Shown here in pieces: positions 41,139-49,638 of a stretch of 64,000 nucleotides of DNA. The notes under the pieces were generated by a model. The model did no database searches and was not told where the DNA came from. It saw nothing but the letters and a program-made list of their open reading frames with translations. Both the position numbers and the translations under genes were made by a program. The DNA is from Geodermatophilus sp. DSM 45219 (GTDB lineage Bacteria > Actinomycetota > Actinomycetes > Mycobacteriales > Geodermatophilaceae), in the NCBI RefSeq assembly GCF_900104025.1, contig NZ_FNIQ01000004.1, positions 516,627-580,626 on the forward strand. The letters run 5' to 3'. Each line of letters begins with the position of its first letter. Position 1 is the first letter of the stretch.

Positions 41139-41999
41139 ATGGACTTCCTGCAGCCGTCGTCGTGGGACGAGGCGCTCGCGCTGCGGGCCGAGCGGCCCGA
41201 CGCGCTGCCGATCAGCGGCGGCACCGACGTGATGGTCGAGCTGAACTTCGACCGCCGCCGTCCCGGGGCGCTGCTGGACCTCACACGGGTCGGCGAGCTC
41301 CGGGAGTGGTCGCTCGACGGCGGGACGGTGCGGCTGGGCGCCGGAGTCCCGTACGCGCGGGTGATCACCGAGCTGGGCGCGCAGCTGCCCGGCCTGGCGA
41401 TGGCCTCGCGCACCGTCGGCTCGCCGCAGATCCGGGTGCGCGGCACCGTGGGCGGCAACCTCGGGTCGGCGTCCCCGGCCGGTGACGCGCACCCGCCGCT
41501 GCTGGCCGCCGGCGCGGAGGTGGAGGTGGCGTCGGCCGCCAGGGGTCCCCGCCGCGTCCCGGTGGCGGAGTTCTTCACCGGGGTCAAGCGCAACGCCCTC
41601 GAGCCCGACGAGCTGATCGCCGCGGTCCTCGTGCGCACCGCGCGCGGACCGCAGCAGTTCTGCAAGGTCGGCACCCGCAACGCGATGGTGATCTCGGTGT
41701 CGGCGTTCGCACTCGCCCTGCACCCCGACCGGCAGGCGGTCGGCACCGGCATCGGGTCGGCCGCACCCACCCCGCGGCGCGCTCCCGAGGCCGAGGAGTT
41801 CCTCGCCGGCGCGCTGGACTGGGCCGCCCGCAGCCCGCTGCCCGACGGCCTGGCGCGGGCCTTCGGCGAGCGGGTCGCCGCCGCGGCCTCGCCGATCGAC
41901 GACGTCCGGGGGACGGCGGCCTACCGGCGGCACTCGCTCGCGGTGCTGGCCCGCCGCGCCGTCACCTGGGCCTGGGACGACCTGAGGAGGGCCGCCTGA
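41139..41999 (+). CDS. Molybdenum hydroxylase FAD subunit (CoxM/XdhB-like)
   Basis: 286 residues with the CO-dehydrogenase flavoprotein fold. FAD contacts are LPISGGTDVMVELN and the TVGSPQIRVRGTVGGNLGSASPAGD region; the C-terminal domain starts about 175. It passes electrons from the iron-sulfur subunit to FAD. First gene of a three-gene operon, with GAGGAGGGG before the ATG, and TGATG overlap to the next gene. Order medium-small-large, as in purine and nicotinate type hydroxylases. Confidence 0.9.
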   Translation: MDFLQPSSWDEALALRAERPDALPISGGTDVMVELNFDRRRPGALLDLTRVGELREWSLDGGTVRLGAGVPYARVITELGAQLPGLAMASRTVGSPQIRVRGTVGGNLGSASPAGDAHPPLLAAGAEVEVASAARGPRRVPVAEFFTGVKRNALEPDELIAAVLVRTARGPQQFCKVGTRNAMVISVSAFALALHPDRQAVGTGIGSAAPTPRRAPEAEEFLAGALDWAARSPLPDGLARAFGERVAAAASPIDDVRGTAAYRRHSLAVLARRAVTWAWDDLRRAA

Positions 42000-42469
42000 T
42001 GCGCGTCACCACCACCGTCAACGGCACCGAGCGCACCGCCGACGACGTCTGGCCGGGGGAGAGCCTGCTGTACCTGCTGCGCGAGCGGCTGGGCCTGCCC
42101 GGCGCGAAGAACGCCTGCGAGCAGGGCGAGTGCGGCTCGTGCACCGTCTACCTGGACGGCGAGCCGGTGTGCGCGTGCCTGGTCGCCGCCGGTCAGGCGA
42201 TCGGCCGCGAGGTCACCACCGTCGAGGGCCTGGCCGACGGCGAGGCGCTGCACCCGGTGCAGGAGGCCTTCGTCGACGCCGGCGCCGTGCAGTGCGGGTT
42301 CTGCACCCCCGGGCTGGTCGTCGCAGCGCACGACCTGCTGGCCCGCGTGCCGCAGCCGTCGGACCCCGAGATCCGCGAGGCGCTGGCCGGCAACCTGTGC
42401 CGCTGCACCGGCTACGAGAAGATCCTCGACGCCGTCCGGCTCGCGGCCGACCGGCAGGCGACGCGATGA
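41999..42469 (+). CDS. Molybdenum hydroxylase [2Fe-2S] subunit (CoxS-like)
   Basis: 156 residues with both clusters: a plant-ferredoxin-type site Cys40, Cys45, Cys48, Cys60 ([19 protein letters not shown] region) and a C-terminal helical site Cys99, Cys102, Cys134, Cys136 (CGFCTPG and [10 protein letters not shown]). Standard length. It relays electrons between molybdopterin and FAD. The start and stop overlap the neighbours by 1 and 4 nt. Confidence 0.93.
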   Translation: MRVTTTVNGTERTADDVWPGESLLYLLRERLGLPGAKNACEQGECGSCTVYLDGEPVCACLVAAGQAIGREVTTVEGLADGEALHPVQEAFVDAGAVQCGFCTPGLVVAAHDLLARVPQPSDPEIREALAGNLCRCTGYEKILDAVRLAADRQATR

Positions 42470-44748
42470 CCACCACCGAGACCGGGGCCCGGACGACCGG
42501 CCGGATCGGCGACAGCGCCCAGCGCCCCGACGGCACGCTCAAGGTCACCGGCGAGTTCGCCTACGCCAGCGACCTGTGGCACGACGACATGGTCTGGGGC
42601 GTCACGCTGCGCAGCCCGCACCCGCACGCCCGCATCCGGCGCATCGACGTCACCGAGGCGCTCACGGTGCCCGGCGTCAGCGCCGTCCTCACCGCCGACG
42701 ACGTGCCCGGCGAGAACGCCTACGGCCTCGAGCACGCCGACCAGCCGGTGCTGGCCGGGGAGTTCGTCCGGTTCGAGGGCGAGCCGGTGGCGCTGGTCGC
42801 CGCCGACCACCCGGAGACCGCGCGCCGGGCGGCGGCGCGGATCCGGGTCGACTACGAGGTGCTGCCCGCGCTCACCGACGCCCGCCGCGCGCTGGACGAC
42901 GACGCGCCGCGGGTGCACCCCGGCGGCAACCTGGTCCGCCACCTGCGGCTCCGGCGCGGCGACCCGGCCCCGGTCGCCCCGGTCGTGGTGAGCCTCGACT
43001 TCGAGGTCGGCATGCAGGACCAGGCGTTCCTCGGGCCGGAGTCCGGGCTCGCCGTCCCGGCCGAGGACGGCGGTGTCGACCTCTACGTCGCCACCCAGTG
43101 GCTGCACGTCGACCAGCGGCAGATCTGCCTCGCGCTGGGCATGCCGCCCGAGAAGGTGCGGCTCACGCTGGCCGGCGTCGGCGGCGCGTTCGGCGGCCGG
43201 GAGGACCTCTCGGTGCACGTGCACGCCTGCCTGCTGGCGCTGCGCACCGGCAGGCCGGTGAAGATGAGCTACGGCCGGGAGGAGTCCTTCTACGGCCACG
43301 TGCACCGGCACCCGGCGACGATGACCTACGAGTTCGGCGCGGAGCGCGACGGCACCCTGGTCTACGCGAAGGCCCACGTGCTGCTCGACGGCGGCGCCTA
43401 CGCCTCCTCGACCGCAGCGGTCGTCGGCAACGCGGGCACCCTGGGGCTGGGCCCCTACCGCTTCCCGTCGGTGGCGGTGGACGCCTACGGGGTGTTCACC
43501 CACAACCCGCCGTGCGGGGCGATGCGCGGCTTCGGCTGCGTGCAGGCCGCGTTCGCGCACGAGGCGTTGATGGACGAGCTCGCCGCCGCCGTCGGGGTCG
43601 ACCCGGTGGAGATCCGCCGGCGCAACGGCGTCCAGGAGGGCGACCGCAACATCACCGGCCAGGTCATCGACTCCGCCGCCCCCGTCGCCGAGCTGCTGCA
43701 GCGGGTGGCCGACCTGCCGCTGCCCCCGCCGCTGGAGACCTCCGACCTGCGGAACCTGCCCGGCGCGGTCGGCAACACCACCCACGGCGAGGGCGTCCGC
43801 CGCGGCGTCGGCTACTCGGTCACCTACAAGAACGTCGGCTTCTCCGAGGGCTTCGACGACTACTCCACCGCCCGGGTGCGGCTGCAGCTGACCGGCGGCG
43901 AGGCGGTGGCCACCGTGCACACCGCCGCGGCCGAGGTCGGCCAGGGGCTGGTCACCGTGCAGCAGCAGATCGCCCGCACCGAGCTCGGCGTGGAGCGGGT
44001 GGTCGTCGTCCCGGCGGACACCGCGGTCGGCTCGGCCGGGTCGACGTCGGCGTCCCGGCAGACCTACGTCACCGGCGGGGCGGTCAAGGCCGCCTGCGAG
44101 GCGGTGCGGACGGCGGTGCTGCAGCGCGCCGCGGTCGCGCTCGGCCGCCCGGTCGCCGGCCTCGCGCTGGACGGCGACAAGGTCGTCGGCGCCGGCGGCG
44201 AGGTGCTCGCCGGGCTGGCCGACGTCCTCGGGGACGACGCGGTGGAGGAGACCGTCGAGTGGCGGCACCGGCCCACCCACGCGATCGACCCCCAGACCGG
44301 CCAGGGCGACGCGCACGTGCAGTTCGCGTTCTCCGCGCACCGCGCGGTGGTCGACGTCGACACCGAGCTGGGCCTGGTCAAGGTGGTCGCCCTGGACACC
44401 GCGCAGGACGTCGGCAGGGCGATCAACCCCGACGCGGTCGTCGGCCAGATCCACGGCGGGTCCGCGCAGGGCATGGGCCTGGCGCTCATGGAGGAGGTGG
44501 TGGTGACCGACGGCCACGTGCGCAACCCGTCGTTCACCGACTACCTGCTGCCGACCATCCTCGACATGCCGCCGATGAAGGTGGAGGTGCTGGAGTACGC
44601 CGACCCGCACGCGCCCTACGGCGTCCGCGGGGTGGGGGAGCCGCCGACCATCTCCTCGGGCCCGGCGGTCGCCGCCGCGGTGCGCGCCGCCTGCGGGAAG
44701 CCGCTGCGCCGGGTGCCCATCCGCCCGGAGCACATCACGGGGGTGTGA
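42466..44748 (+). CDS. Molybdenum hydroxylase large subunit (xanthine-dehydrogenase-like)
   Basis: 760 residues. Molybdopterin motifs are GGAFGGREDLSVH, PCGAMRGFGCVQAAF and the catalytic Glu in GVRGVGEPP (about 725). The CO-dehydrogenase loop AYxCSFR is absent, so this is not a CO dehydrogenase. It likely hydroxylates a purine or N-heterocycle; the substrate is unproven. The stop overlaps the CobW gene end on the other strand by 14 nt. No XdhC-type chaperone is in the window. Confidence 0.88.
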   Translation: MTTTETGARTTGRIGDSAQRPDGTLKVTGEFAYASDLWHDDMVWGVTLRSPHPHARIRRIDVTEALTVPGVSAVLTADDVPGENAYGLEHADQPVLAGEFVRFEGEPVALVAADHPETARRAAARIRVDYEVLPALTDARRALDDDAPRVHPGGNLVRHLRLRRGDPAPVAPVVVSLDFEVGMQDQAFLGPESGLAVPAEDGGVDLYVATQWLHVDQRQICLALGMPPEKVRLTLAGVGGAFGGREDLSVHVHACLLALRTGRPVKMSYGREESFYGHVHRHPATMTYEFGAERDGTLVYAKAHVLLDGGAYASSTAAVVGNAGTLGLGPYRFPSVAVDAYGVFTHNPPCGAMRGFGCVQAAFAHEALMDELAAAVGVDPVEIRRRNGVQEGDRNITGQVIDSAAPVAELLQRVADLPLPPPLETSDLRNLPGAVGNTTHGEGVRRGVGYSVTYKNVGFSEGFDDYSTARVRLQLTGGEAVATVHTAAAEVGQGLVTVQQQIARTELGVERVVVVPADTAVGSAGSTSASRQTYVTGGAVKAACEAVRTAVLQRAAVALGRPVAGLALDGDKVVGAGGEVLAGLADVLGDDAVEETVEWRHRPTHAIDPQTGQGDAHVQFAFSAHRAVVDVDTELGLVKVVALDTAQDVGRAINPDAVVGQIHGGSAQGMGLALMEEVVVTDGHVRNPSFTDYLLPTILDMPPMKVEVLEYADPHAPYGVRGVGEPPTISSGPAVAAAVRAACGKPLRRVPIRPEHITGV

Positions 44749-45727
44749 CCCGGTCGCCGCCCGCGGGGGCGGCGGCGGGTCGCCGTCGGCCCAGGAAGCG
44801 CTGCAGCGCCGCCACGACCCGCTCGGGCGGCAGGTCGCGGGTGATGACCACGAGGGACGACGCCCGCGGGCCGTCCCAGCGCGGCAGGTGCCGCGGCGGG
44901 TGGACGACGTGCTGGACGGCGTCGAGGACGACCGGTTCGTCGCCGCCGGTGTCCAGGAGCGCCTTCATCCGCAGGATGCGGTCGCCGTGGGCGTGCAGCA
45001 GCGCCGAGACCCACACGGCGAAGGCGGCCCAGTCGACCGGGCCGTCGAGCGTCACGGAGGTGGACGCGACGCCGGAGAGGTGTCGGTCCGCCGGGAGCGG
45101 GGGAACCGCTGCGGCGGCTGGAACGGACCTCGTGGCGGCGAGGTCGATCTCGGCGCGGGACACGACGGGCGCCGCGGGGTTGAGTCGCCTCAGACGCGCG
45201 GCGAGCTCGCGGGCGGCCGCAGCGGTCACCAGGTCCGTCTTCGTCAGCACCAGCAGATCGGCGCACACCACCTGCTGCAGCCACTCCGCGCCCTGGTCGG
45301 CGTCCCGCGCGACGGCCTGGGCGTCGACGGTGACGACCACCCGGTCGACGGCGAAGTGGTGGCGCAGCGTGGGAGAGGCCAGCAGGGTCGCGACCACCGG
45401 GGCGGGATCGGCCAGACCGGTCGTCTCCAGCAGGACGCGGCGGACCGGGTCGACGTGTCCGGCCTCCTCCGTGGCGAGGAGCTCGTGCAGTGCGGACTCG
45501 ACGTCCGAACGGGTGGCGCAGCAGACGCAGCCGCCGGGCAGCACCACGGTCCGCTCGTCGACGTGGCGCAGTTGGTGGTGGTCGAGCCCGATCTCGCCCA
45601 GCTCGTTGACCAGCACCGCGGTCGAACGCAGGTCGGGGCGGGTCAGCAGGTCCCGCAGCAGCGTGGTCTTCCCGCTGCCGAGGGCACCGGAGACGACCGT
45701 CAGCGGCCGCACGCCGGCCACGCTCAC
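44735..45727 (-). CDS. CobW/COG0523-family metal-chaperone GTPase
   Basis: 330 residues. P-loop GALGSGKTTLL (14-24), the metal-binding GGCVCC at about 65-70 (Cys67, Cys69, Cys70) and the NKxD-type TKTD motif in LVLTKTDLV, then a C-terminal CobW_C domain ending in a basic Ala/Pro tail. These GTPases deliver a metal (zinc, cobalt or another) to a target. GTG start overlapping the upstream small-protein gene (GTGA), so the two are translated together. Confidence 0.88.
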   Translation of the reverse strand: MSVAGVRPLTVVSGALGSGKTTLLRDLLTRPDLRSTAVLVNELGEIGLDHHQLRHVDERTVVLPGGCVCCATRSDVESALHELLATEEAGHVDPVRRVLLETTGLADPAPVVATLLASPTLRHHFAVDRVVVTVDAQAVARDADQGAEWLQQVVCADLLVLTKTDLVTAAAARELAARLRRLNPAAPVVSRAEIDLAATRSVPAAAAVPPLPADRHLSGVASTSVTLDGPVDWAAFAVWVSALLHAHGDRILRMKALLDTGGDEPVVLDAVQHVVHPPRHLPRWDGPRASSLVVITRDLPPERVVAALQRFLGRRRPAAAPAGGDRVTPP

Positions 45728-46002
45728 GGCGCGTCCCCGGTCTCCAGCGGGTCGACCGGCCGGCCGCGCATCCGCTCGGCCTCTCCCCAGAGCGACCCGA
45801 GGTCGCGGACGAGCACCGTGCGCCCCCGGCCGTTGGCCAGCTGGTAGCCGCGGCCGCGCCACTCGCTCACGGTCAGACCGGTGCCCACGAGGAGAGTCCG
45901 CACGGCCTGCAGCCGCTCGTGGCGGTGGCGGGCGGTGCCCGCCCCCGGGCCCCGGTCGCTCCAGTGGTCCTGCGGGGAGAGGTCCCCGCACAGTCCGCAC
46001 AT
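45724..46002 (-). CDS. Small CxxC protein cotranslated with CobW
   Basis: 92 residues starting MCGLCGDLSPQDHWSD. The N-terminal C-G-L-C and the following His and Asp could bind a metal and look like the cargo site for the CobW GTPase with which it overlaps by 4 nt. The rest is basic (RHRHERLQAVRTLL, GRGRTVLVRDLGSLW). The ATG follows GAGGTGG. I know of no family name. It could be a metal-binding partner, cargo protein or regulator; this is inference. Confidence 0.7.
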   Translation of the reverse strand: MCGLCGDLSPQDHWSDRGPGAGTARHRHERLQAVRTLLVGTGLTVSEWRGRGYQLANGRGRTVLVRDLGSLWGEAERMRGRPVDPLETGDAP

Positions 46003-46033
46003 CGTCCACCTCGTCGTCGGTCGCGCGTGGAAG

Positions 46034-46073
46034 CCGCCGGCCCGGCCTGTTCGCTCACAGGCCGGGCCGGCGG
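46034..46073 (-). terminator. 17-bp perfect hairpin after the NCS1 permease gene
   Basis: The arm at 46034-46050 (CCGCCGGCCCGGCCTGT) pairs completely with 46057-46073 around a 6-nt loop. It lies 10 nt beyond the permease stop and ahead of the CxxC/CobW unit on the same strand, so it ends the LacI operon. Confidence 0.78.
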
Positions 46074-46083
46074 GGTCGTGCCC

Positions 46084-47586
46084 TCAGAGGTCCTCGCGGC
46101 TCACCGCGATGTCCGAGCCGGCCGGGACACGGCGCAGGCCCGTGGCCTCGTCGTAGGCCCACTCCTGACCGGCGCTGGTGCCGAGGTACTCGTCGGAGAA
46201 GCCCGAGGTGATCTCGGCCTGCGGGTGGCGCGGGACGATCCAGAACCGCATCAGCAGCAGGTAGACCAGGAAGCCGACCGGGAGGCCGACGAGGTAGGCG
46301 TACTCGAGCTGCCACAGGGCCAGGCCGCCGGCCACCACCCAGGCGATGAGCCCGGCCGGGTTGACGCCGCCGCTGAACCGGAACTGCCCGTTCGCCTGGT
46401 ACAGCGCCGGGACGTTCAGCCGCCGCCGCCGCACCACGTAGTAGTCGGCGATCATGATGCCGCCGACTGCCGAGAGCAGCGCGCCGTAGTAGCCGAGGAA
46501 GGTGAACAGGTTGTTCAGGATGAGCCAGGGGAAGGCCAGGGTGCCCACGACGCCGGCGAGCGCGACGCCCCACTTGTAGGCCAGGTGGGGCGCCCCGGCG
46601 TTGACGAAGGTGAGCGCCGCCGGGATGAGGTTGGCCGCGTTGTTGGTCGACCACTGGGCCAGGATCACCAGCGCCAGCAGCACCACGAGGGTGAAGCCGG
46701 AGCTCTGACCCTGGATGACCGTGATCGGGTTCCAGTCGCCGGCCGCGATGAACGACACCGCGCCGATGAGCGCGACGAACGTCTGGGTCACCGGCAGCGC
46801 CACGAACTGGGCGACGAAGACGTTCTTGTTCCGCCGGGCGAAGCTCCGCGCGCCGCTCTCGGTCTTCACGAACCGGGTCAGGTTCGGGATGTCGACCGCG
46901 AGGGCCGACCAGAACGCCATGTTGGCGACGAAGAGGCTGAACGCGGAGATCGGCGTGTCCCCGGCGAAGGTCCAGATGTTCTGCCCCTGCGTGCGGGCGA
47001 GGTCCTCGAGGGTGAAGTACATCCACACCGACACCGCGATGATCGCGGGTGCGGCGACCGCGGCGAGCCGCTCGACGGCCTTGATCCCCATGGCGGTGTT
47101 GACGATCTGCACCAGCCCGAAGACGACGTACCAGAGGAACCACGCGCTGAAGCCGGTGAAGTACTCGACGATCCCGTTGATGGCGAGGGCACCCAGGTAG
47201 GTCTGGATGCCGAACCAGATGGCGGCGACGATGCCGCGGGAGACCGCCGGCAGGTGTGTGCCCAGGGTGCCGAAGGGCGCTCGCAGGTACACCGCGAAGG
47301 ACAGGCCGTGCTCGGTCCCGATGTCCGCCGTGAGCGTCATGACCACCGCGAGGGCCGCGTTGGCCAGCAGGATGGTGAGCAGCACGACGGGCAGGGGCAG
47401 CCCGGCGACGCCGTTCGCGCCCAGCTGGAAGGTGGCGATGATGACCGCCATCCCGATCCAGATCCAGACGAATCCCAGGGCGCCGATGGTCCGGTGGCGC
47501 AACCGGACCGGGAGGATCGACTCCTCCAGCAGGTGGTTCCGCGGGCGCCGGTCGGCACCCGTCCGGGGGTCGGACGCAGTGGTCAT
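46084..47586 (-). CDS. NCS1-family permease (nucleobase/cation symporter-1)
   Basis: 500 residues, 12 predicted helices, in the Mhp1/FurE/PucI-like family that imports purines, pyrimidines, allantoin, hydantoins. Marks are the early IWIGMAVIIATFQLGANG segment, ANMAFWSALAVDIPNLTRFVK and ADYYVVRRRRLNVPALYQANG. ATG after ACCGAGGAGA. Last gene of a three-gene operon; 34 nt from the hydrolase. Context suggests a cyclic imide or ureide as substrate rather than a nucleobase. Confidence 0.9.
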   Translation of the reverse strand: MTTASDPRTGADRRPRNHLLEESILPVRLRHRTIGALGFVWIWIGMAVIIATFQLGANGVAGLPLPVVLLTILLANAALAVVMTLTADIGTEHGLSFAVYLRAPFGTLGTHLPAVSRGIVAAIWFGIQTYLGALAINGIVEYFTGFSAWFLWYVVFGLVQIVNTAMGIKAVERLAAVAAPAIIAVSVWMYFTLEDLARTQGQNIWTFAGDTPISAFSLFVANMAFWSALAVDIPNLTRFVKTESGARSFARRNKNVFVAQFVALPVTQTFVALIGAVSFIAAGDWNPITVIQGQSSGFTLVVLLALVILAQWSTNNAANLIPAALTFVNAGAPHLAYKWGVALAGVVGTLAFPWLILNNLFTFLGYYGALLSAVGGIMIADYYVVRRRRLNVPALYQANGQFRFSGGVNPAGLIAWVVAGGLALWQLEYAYLVGLPVGFLVYLLLMRFWIVPRHPQAEITSGFSDEYLGTSAGQEWAYDEATGLRRVPAGSDIAVSREDL

Positions 47587-47620
47587 GGGTTCTCCTCGGT
47601 GAGAGCTGCGGATGGCCGGG

Positions 47621-48502
47621 TCAGCCGTTGTGCGGCGAACGGCGGATGAAGTCGTCGGCGATCTCGTCGAAGGTGGCCCAGCGGACGCCCTCGTGGCCGT
47701 TGATGTGCTCGATGAGCCGCTCCAGCATCAGGAGGACCTGCGGCCGCCCCGAGACGTCGGGGTGGATCGTCATCGTGAAGACGGCGTAGTCGTTCTCGCG
47801 GTACACCCAGTCGAACTGGTCGCGCCACATCTCCTCGAGGTGGCGGGGGTTGACGAACCCGTGGCTGTTCGGGCTGGACTTGACGAACATCATCGGCGGC
47901 AGGTCGTCGAGGTACCAGTTCGCCGGGATCTCCACCAGCTCGGTCTCCCGGCCGCGCACCAGCGGCTGCATCCAGGTCTCGGCCGGCTGCGAGTAGTCGA
48001 TCTTCGTCCAGCTGTCGCCGACCCGGACGTAGTAGGGCTCGAAGTCCCGGTGCATCAGCGAGTGGTCGTACTTGATGCCGTTCTCGAGCAGCAGCTCGTT
48101 GGTGACCGGGCTGAACTCCCACCAGGGTGCGACGTAGCCGGTCGGCCGCCTGCCGCTGACCTTCTCGGCCAGGTCGATGCTGCGCAGGAGGACCGTCTCC
48201 TCCTGCTGGCGGGTCATCGCGATCGGGTTCTCGTGGGAGTAGCCGTGGATCCCGAGCTCGTGACCGCCGTCGATGACCATGCGGGTCTGGTCGGGGAACG
48301 TCTCCATCGAGTGGCCGGGGACGAACCACGTCGTCCGCAGGTCGTTGCGGCGGAAGAGCTCCAGCAACCGGGGTGTGCCGACCTCGCCGGCGAACAGGCC
48401 GCGCGAGATGTCGTCGGGCGAGTCCTCCCCGCCGTACGAGCCGAGCCAGCCGGCGACGGCGTCGACGTCCACGCCGAACGCCACGAAGATCTCCTTGGGC
48501 AT
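47621..48502 (-). CDS. Polysaccharide-deacetylase-fold hydrolase, cyclic-imidase (HpPgdA-like) subfamily
   Basis: 293 residues of the NodB/PgdA fold. Metal ligands are Asp14 (VDVDAVAGW), His86 and His90 (HGYSHENP); the C-terminal motif is [15 protein letters not shown]. The unusually conserved segments [20 protein letters not shown] and [12 protein letters not shown] are those I remember from H. pylori PgdA-like proteins and from the Pseudomonas cyclic imide hydrolase, a protein of about the same length. Cyclic imidase (opening succinimide- or maleimide-like rings) therefore fits better than peptidoglycan deacetylase, since there is no signal peptide. It is encoded between an NCS1 permease and an asparaginase-type amidase. 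Confidence 0.8.
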   Translation of the reverse strand: MPKEIFVAFGVDVDAVAGWLGSYGGEDSPDDISRGLFAGEVGTPRLLELFRRNDLRTTWFVPGHSMETFPDQTRMVIDGGHELGIHGYSHENPIAMTRQQEETVLLRSIDLAEKVSGRRPTGYVAPWWEFSPVTNELLLENGIKYDHSLMHRDFEPYYVRVGDSWTKIDYSQPAETWMQPLVRGRETELVEIPANWYLDDLPPMMFVKSSPNSHGFVNPRHLEEMWRDQFDWVYRENDYAVFTMTIHPDVSGRPQVLLMLERLIEHINGHEGVRWATFDEIADDFIRRSPHNG

Positions 48503-48548
48503 GTCCTGTCCTCTCGTCTGGGGGTGCTGGGGGATGGGGTGGTGCCGA

Positions 48549-49529
48549 TCAGGGGTTCACGTACGGCTGCAAGACCTCGGCGGCGCGGTCGGCGTCGCCG
48601 CCCGCGGCCAGCGCGAGGGTGAGCAGCAGCCGCGCCTTGGGGGCTCGGAGGTCCCCGGCGAGCAGAGCTCCGGCGGCGGCCAGGTCGGCGCCACCGCCGG
48701 CGCCGTACACGGGGCTGACCGAGCCGGCGTGGCAGCGCGAGGTGACGAGCACGAGCAGCCCGTCCGCGAGGGCCTTCTCGGTCTCCGACAGGACCGCGGG
48801 CGTGACGTTCCCGGCTCCGAAGGCGTCGAGGACGATGCCGCGGGCCCCAGCCTCCCGGGCGGCTCGGACGAACGTGCCGTCAGCACCCAGGTGCAGGGGG
48901 ACGACGTCCACCCGGGGCCACTCGCCGTCGAGGGCGTCGAGGTCGAAGGCCGGTCGCCGGCGCGGCACGGCGACGAGCCGCACGGCCTCGGCGTCCACTC
49001 GGCCCAGCTGTCCACCGTCAGGAGCGGCGAACGCGTCCACTGCGAGGGAGTGCACCTTGGTGACCTGCCGGGCGGACAGCACCCGCCCGGCCATGGCGAC
49101 GACGACGCCGATGTCCCGGGCGGCGGGGTCGCAGGCGAGGCGGACGGCGTCGCGCAGGTTGCGGGGGCCGTCGGCATCGGTCGCCTCGGCGTTGCGCTGG
49201 GCGCCCGTCACGACCACCGGCTGGGGACCCCCGTGCGCCAGGTCGAGGAACCAGGCCGTCTCCTCCATCGTGTCGGTGCCGTGCGTGACCACGACGCCGT
49301 CGGCGTCGGCGGCAGCGGCACGGACCCGGCGGGCGAGTTCCCGGACGTCATCGAGGCCGAGCCGGTAGCTGCCCAGGCGGAAGACGTCCTCCACCCGGAC
49401 GTCGACGTCCTCGATCGGCAGCAGGGCGCGCAGCAGGTCGTCCCCGCTGTCGGCGGCGACCACGCGCCCGTCGGGATCGGGGCGGGACGCGATCGTCCCG
49501 CCCGTCGTCAGGACGCGCACCAACGGCAT
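48549..49529 (-). CDS. L-asparaginase-family amidohydrolase
   Basis: 326 residues. The two catalytic motifs are TTGGTIAS (residues 7-14) and [13 protein letters not shown] (about 88-100), with the Thr nucleophiles and Thr-Lys-Asp-type residues of the asparaginase I/II fold. No signal peptide, so cytoplasmic. Start ATG 49529 follows GAGGAG. It is first in the minus-strand operon, ahead of the imidase-like gene (46 nt) and the permease. In that context it may hydrolyse a half-amide such as succinamate, which resembles asparagine without the amino group; asparagine itself remains possible. Confidence 0.85.
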   Translation of the reverse strand: MPLVRVLTTGGTIASRPDPDGRVVAADSGDDLLRALLPIEDVDVRVEDVFRLGSYRLGLDDVRELARRVRAAAADADGVVVTHGTDTMEETAWFLDLAHGGPQPVVVTGAQRNAEATDADGPRNLRDAVRLACDPAARDIGVVVAMAGRVLSARQVTKVHSLAVDAFAAPDGGQLGRVDAEAVRLVAVPRRRPAFDLDALDGEWPRVDVVPLHLGADGTFVRAAREAGARGIVLDAFGAGNVTPAVLSETEKALADGLLVLVTSRCHAGSVSPVYGAGGGADLAAAGALLAGDLRAPKARLLLTLALAAGGDADRAAEVLQPYVNP

Positions 49530-49568
49530 CACAGGTCTCCTCGGCCGGCCGGAGTGACGGCAGTCACT

Positions 49569-49606
49569 GCGCAATCGATTGCGCGGACGCTAGTGCAATC
49601 GATTGC
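49569..49606. promoter_or_regulatory. Twin LacI-family operators
   Basis: GCGCAATCGATTGCGC (49569-49584, perfect palindrome) and GCAATCGATTGC (49595-49606, perfect) share the core CAATCGATTG. The centres are 24 bp apart, in the 109-nt gap between the asparaginase start (minus) and the LacI gene start (plus). The arrangement fits control of both the operon and the regulator gene. Confidence 0.85.
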
Positions 49607-49638
49607 GACGGGTCAAGGGGGAAGGGTAGGAATAGCGT

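Noticed and set aside
42466..44748. Aerobic CO dehydrogenase large subunit.
   Set aside because: The active-site loop AYxCSFR is absent; the region reads CGAMRGFG.
47621..48502. Peptidoglycan deacetylase acting at the cell wall.
   Set aside because: No signal peptide or membrane anchor, and the operon partners are cytoplasmic or transport proteins; a cyclic imidase fits better.
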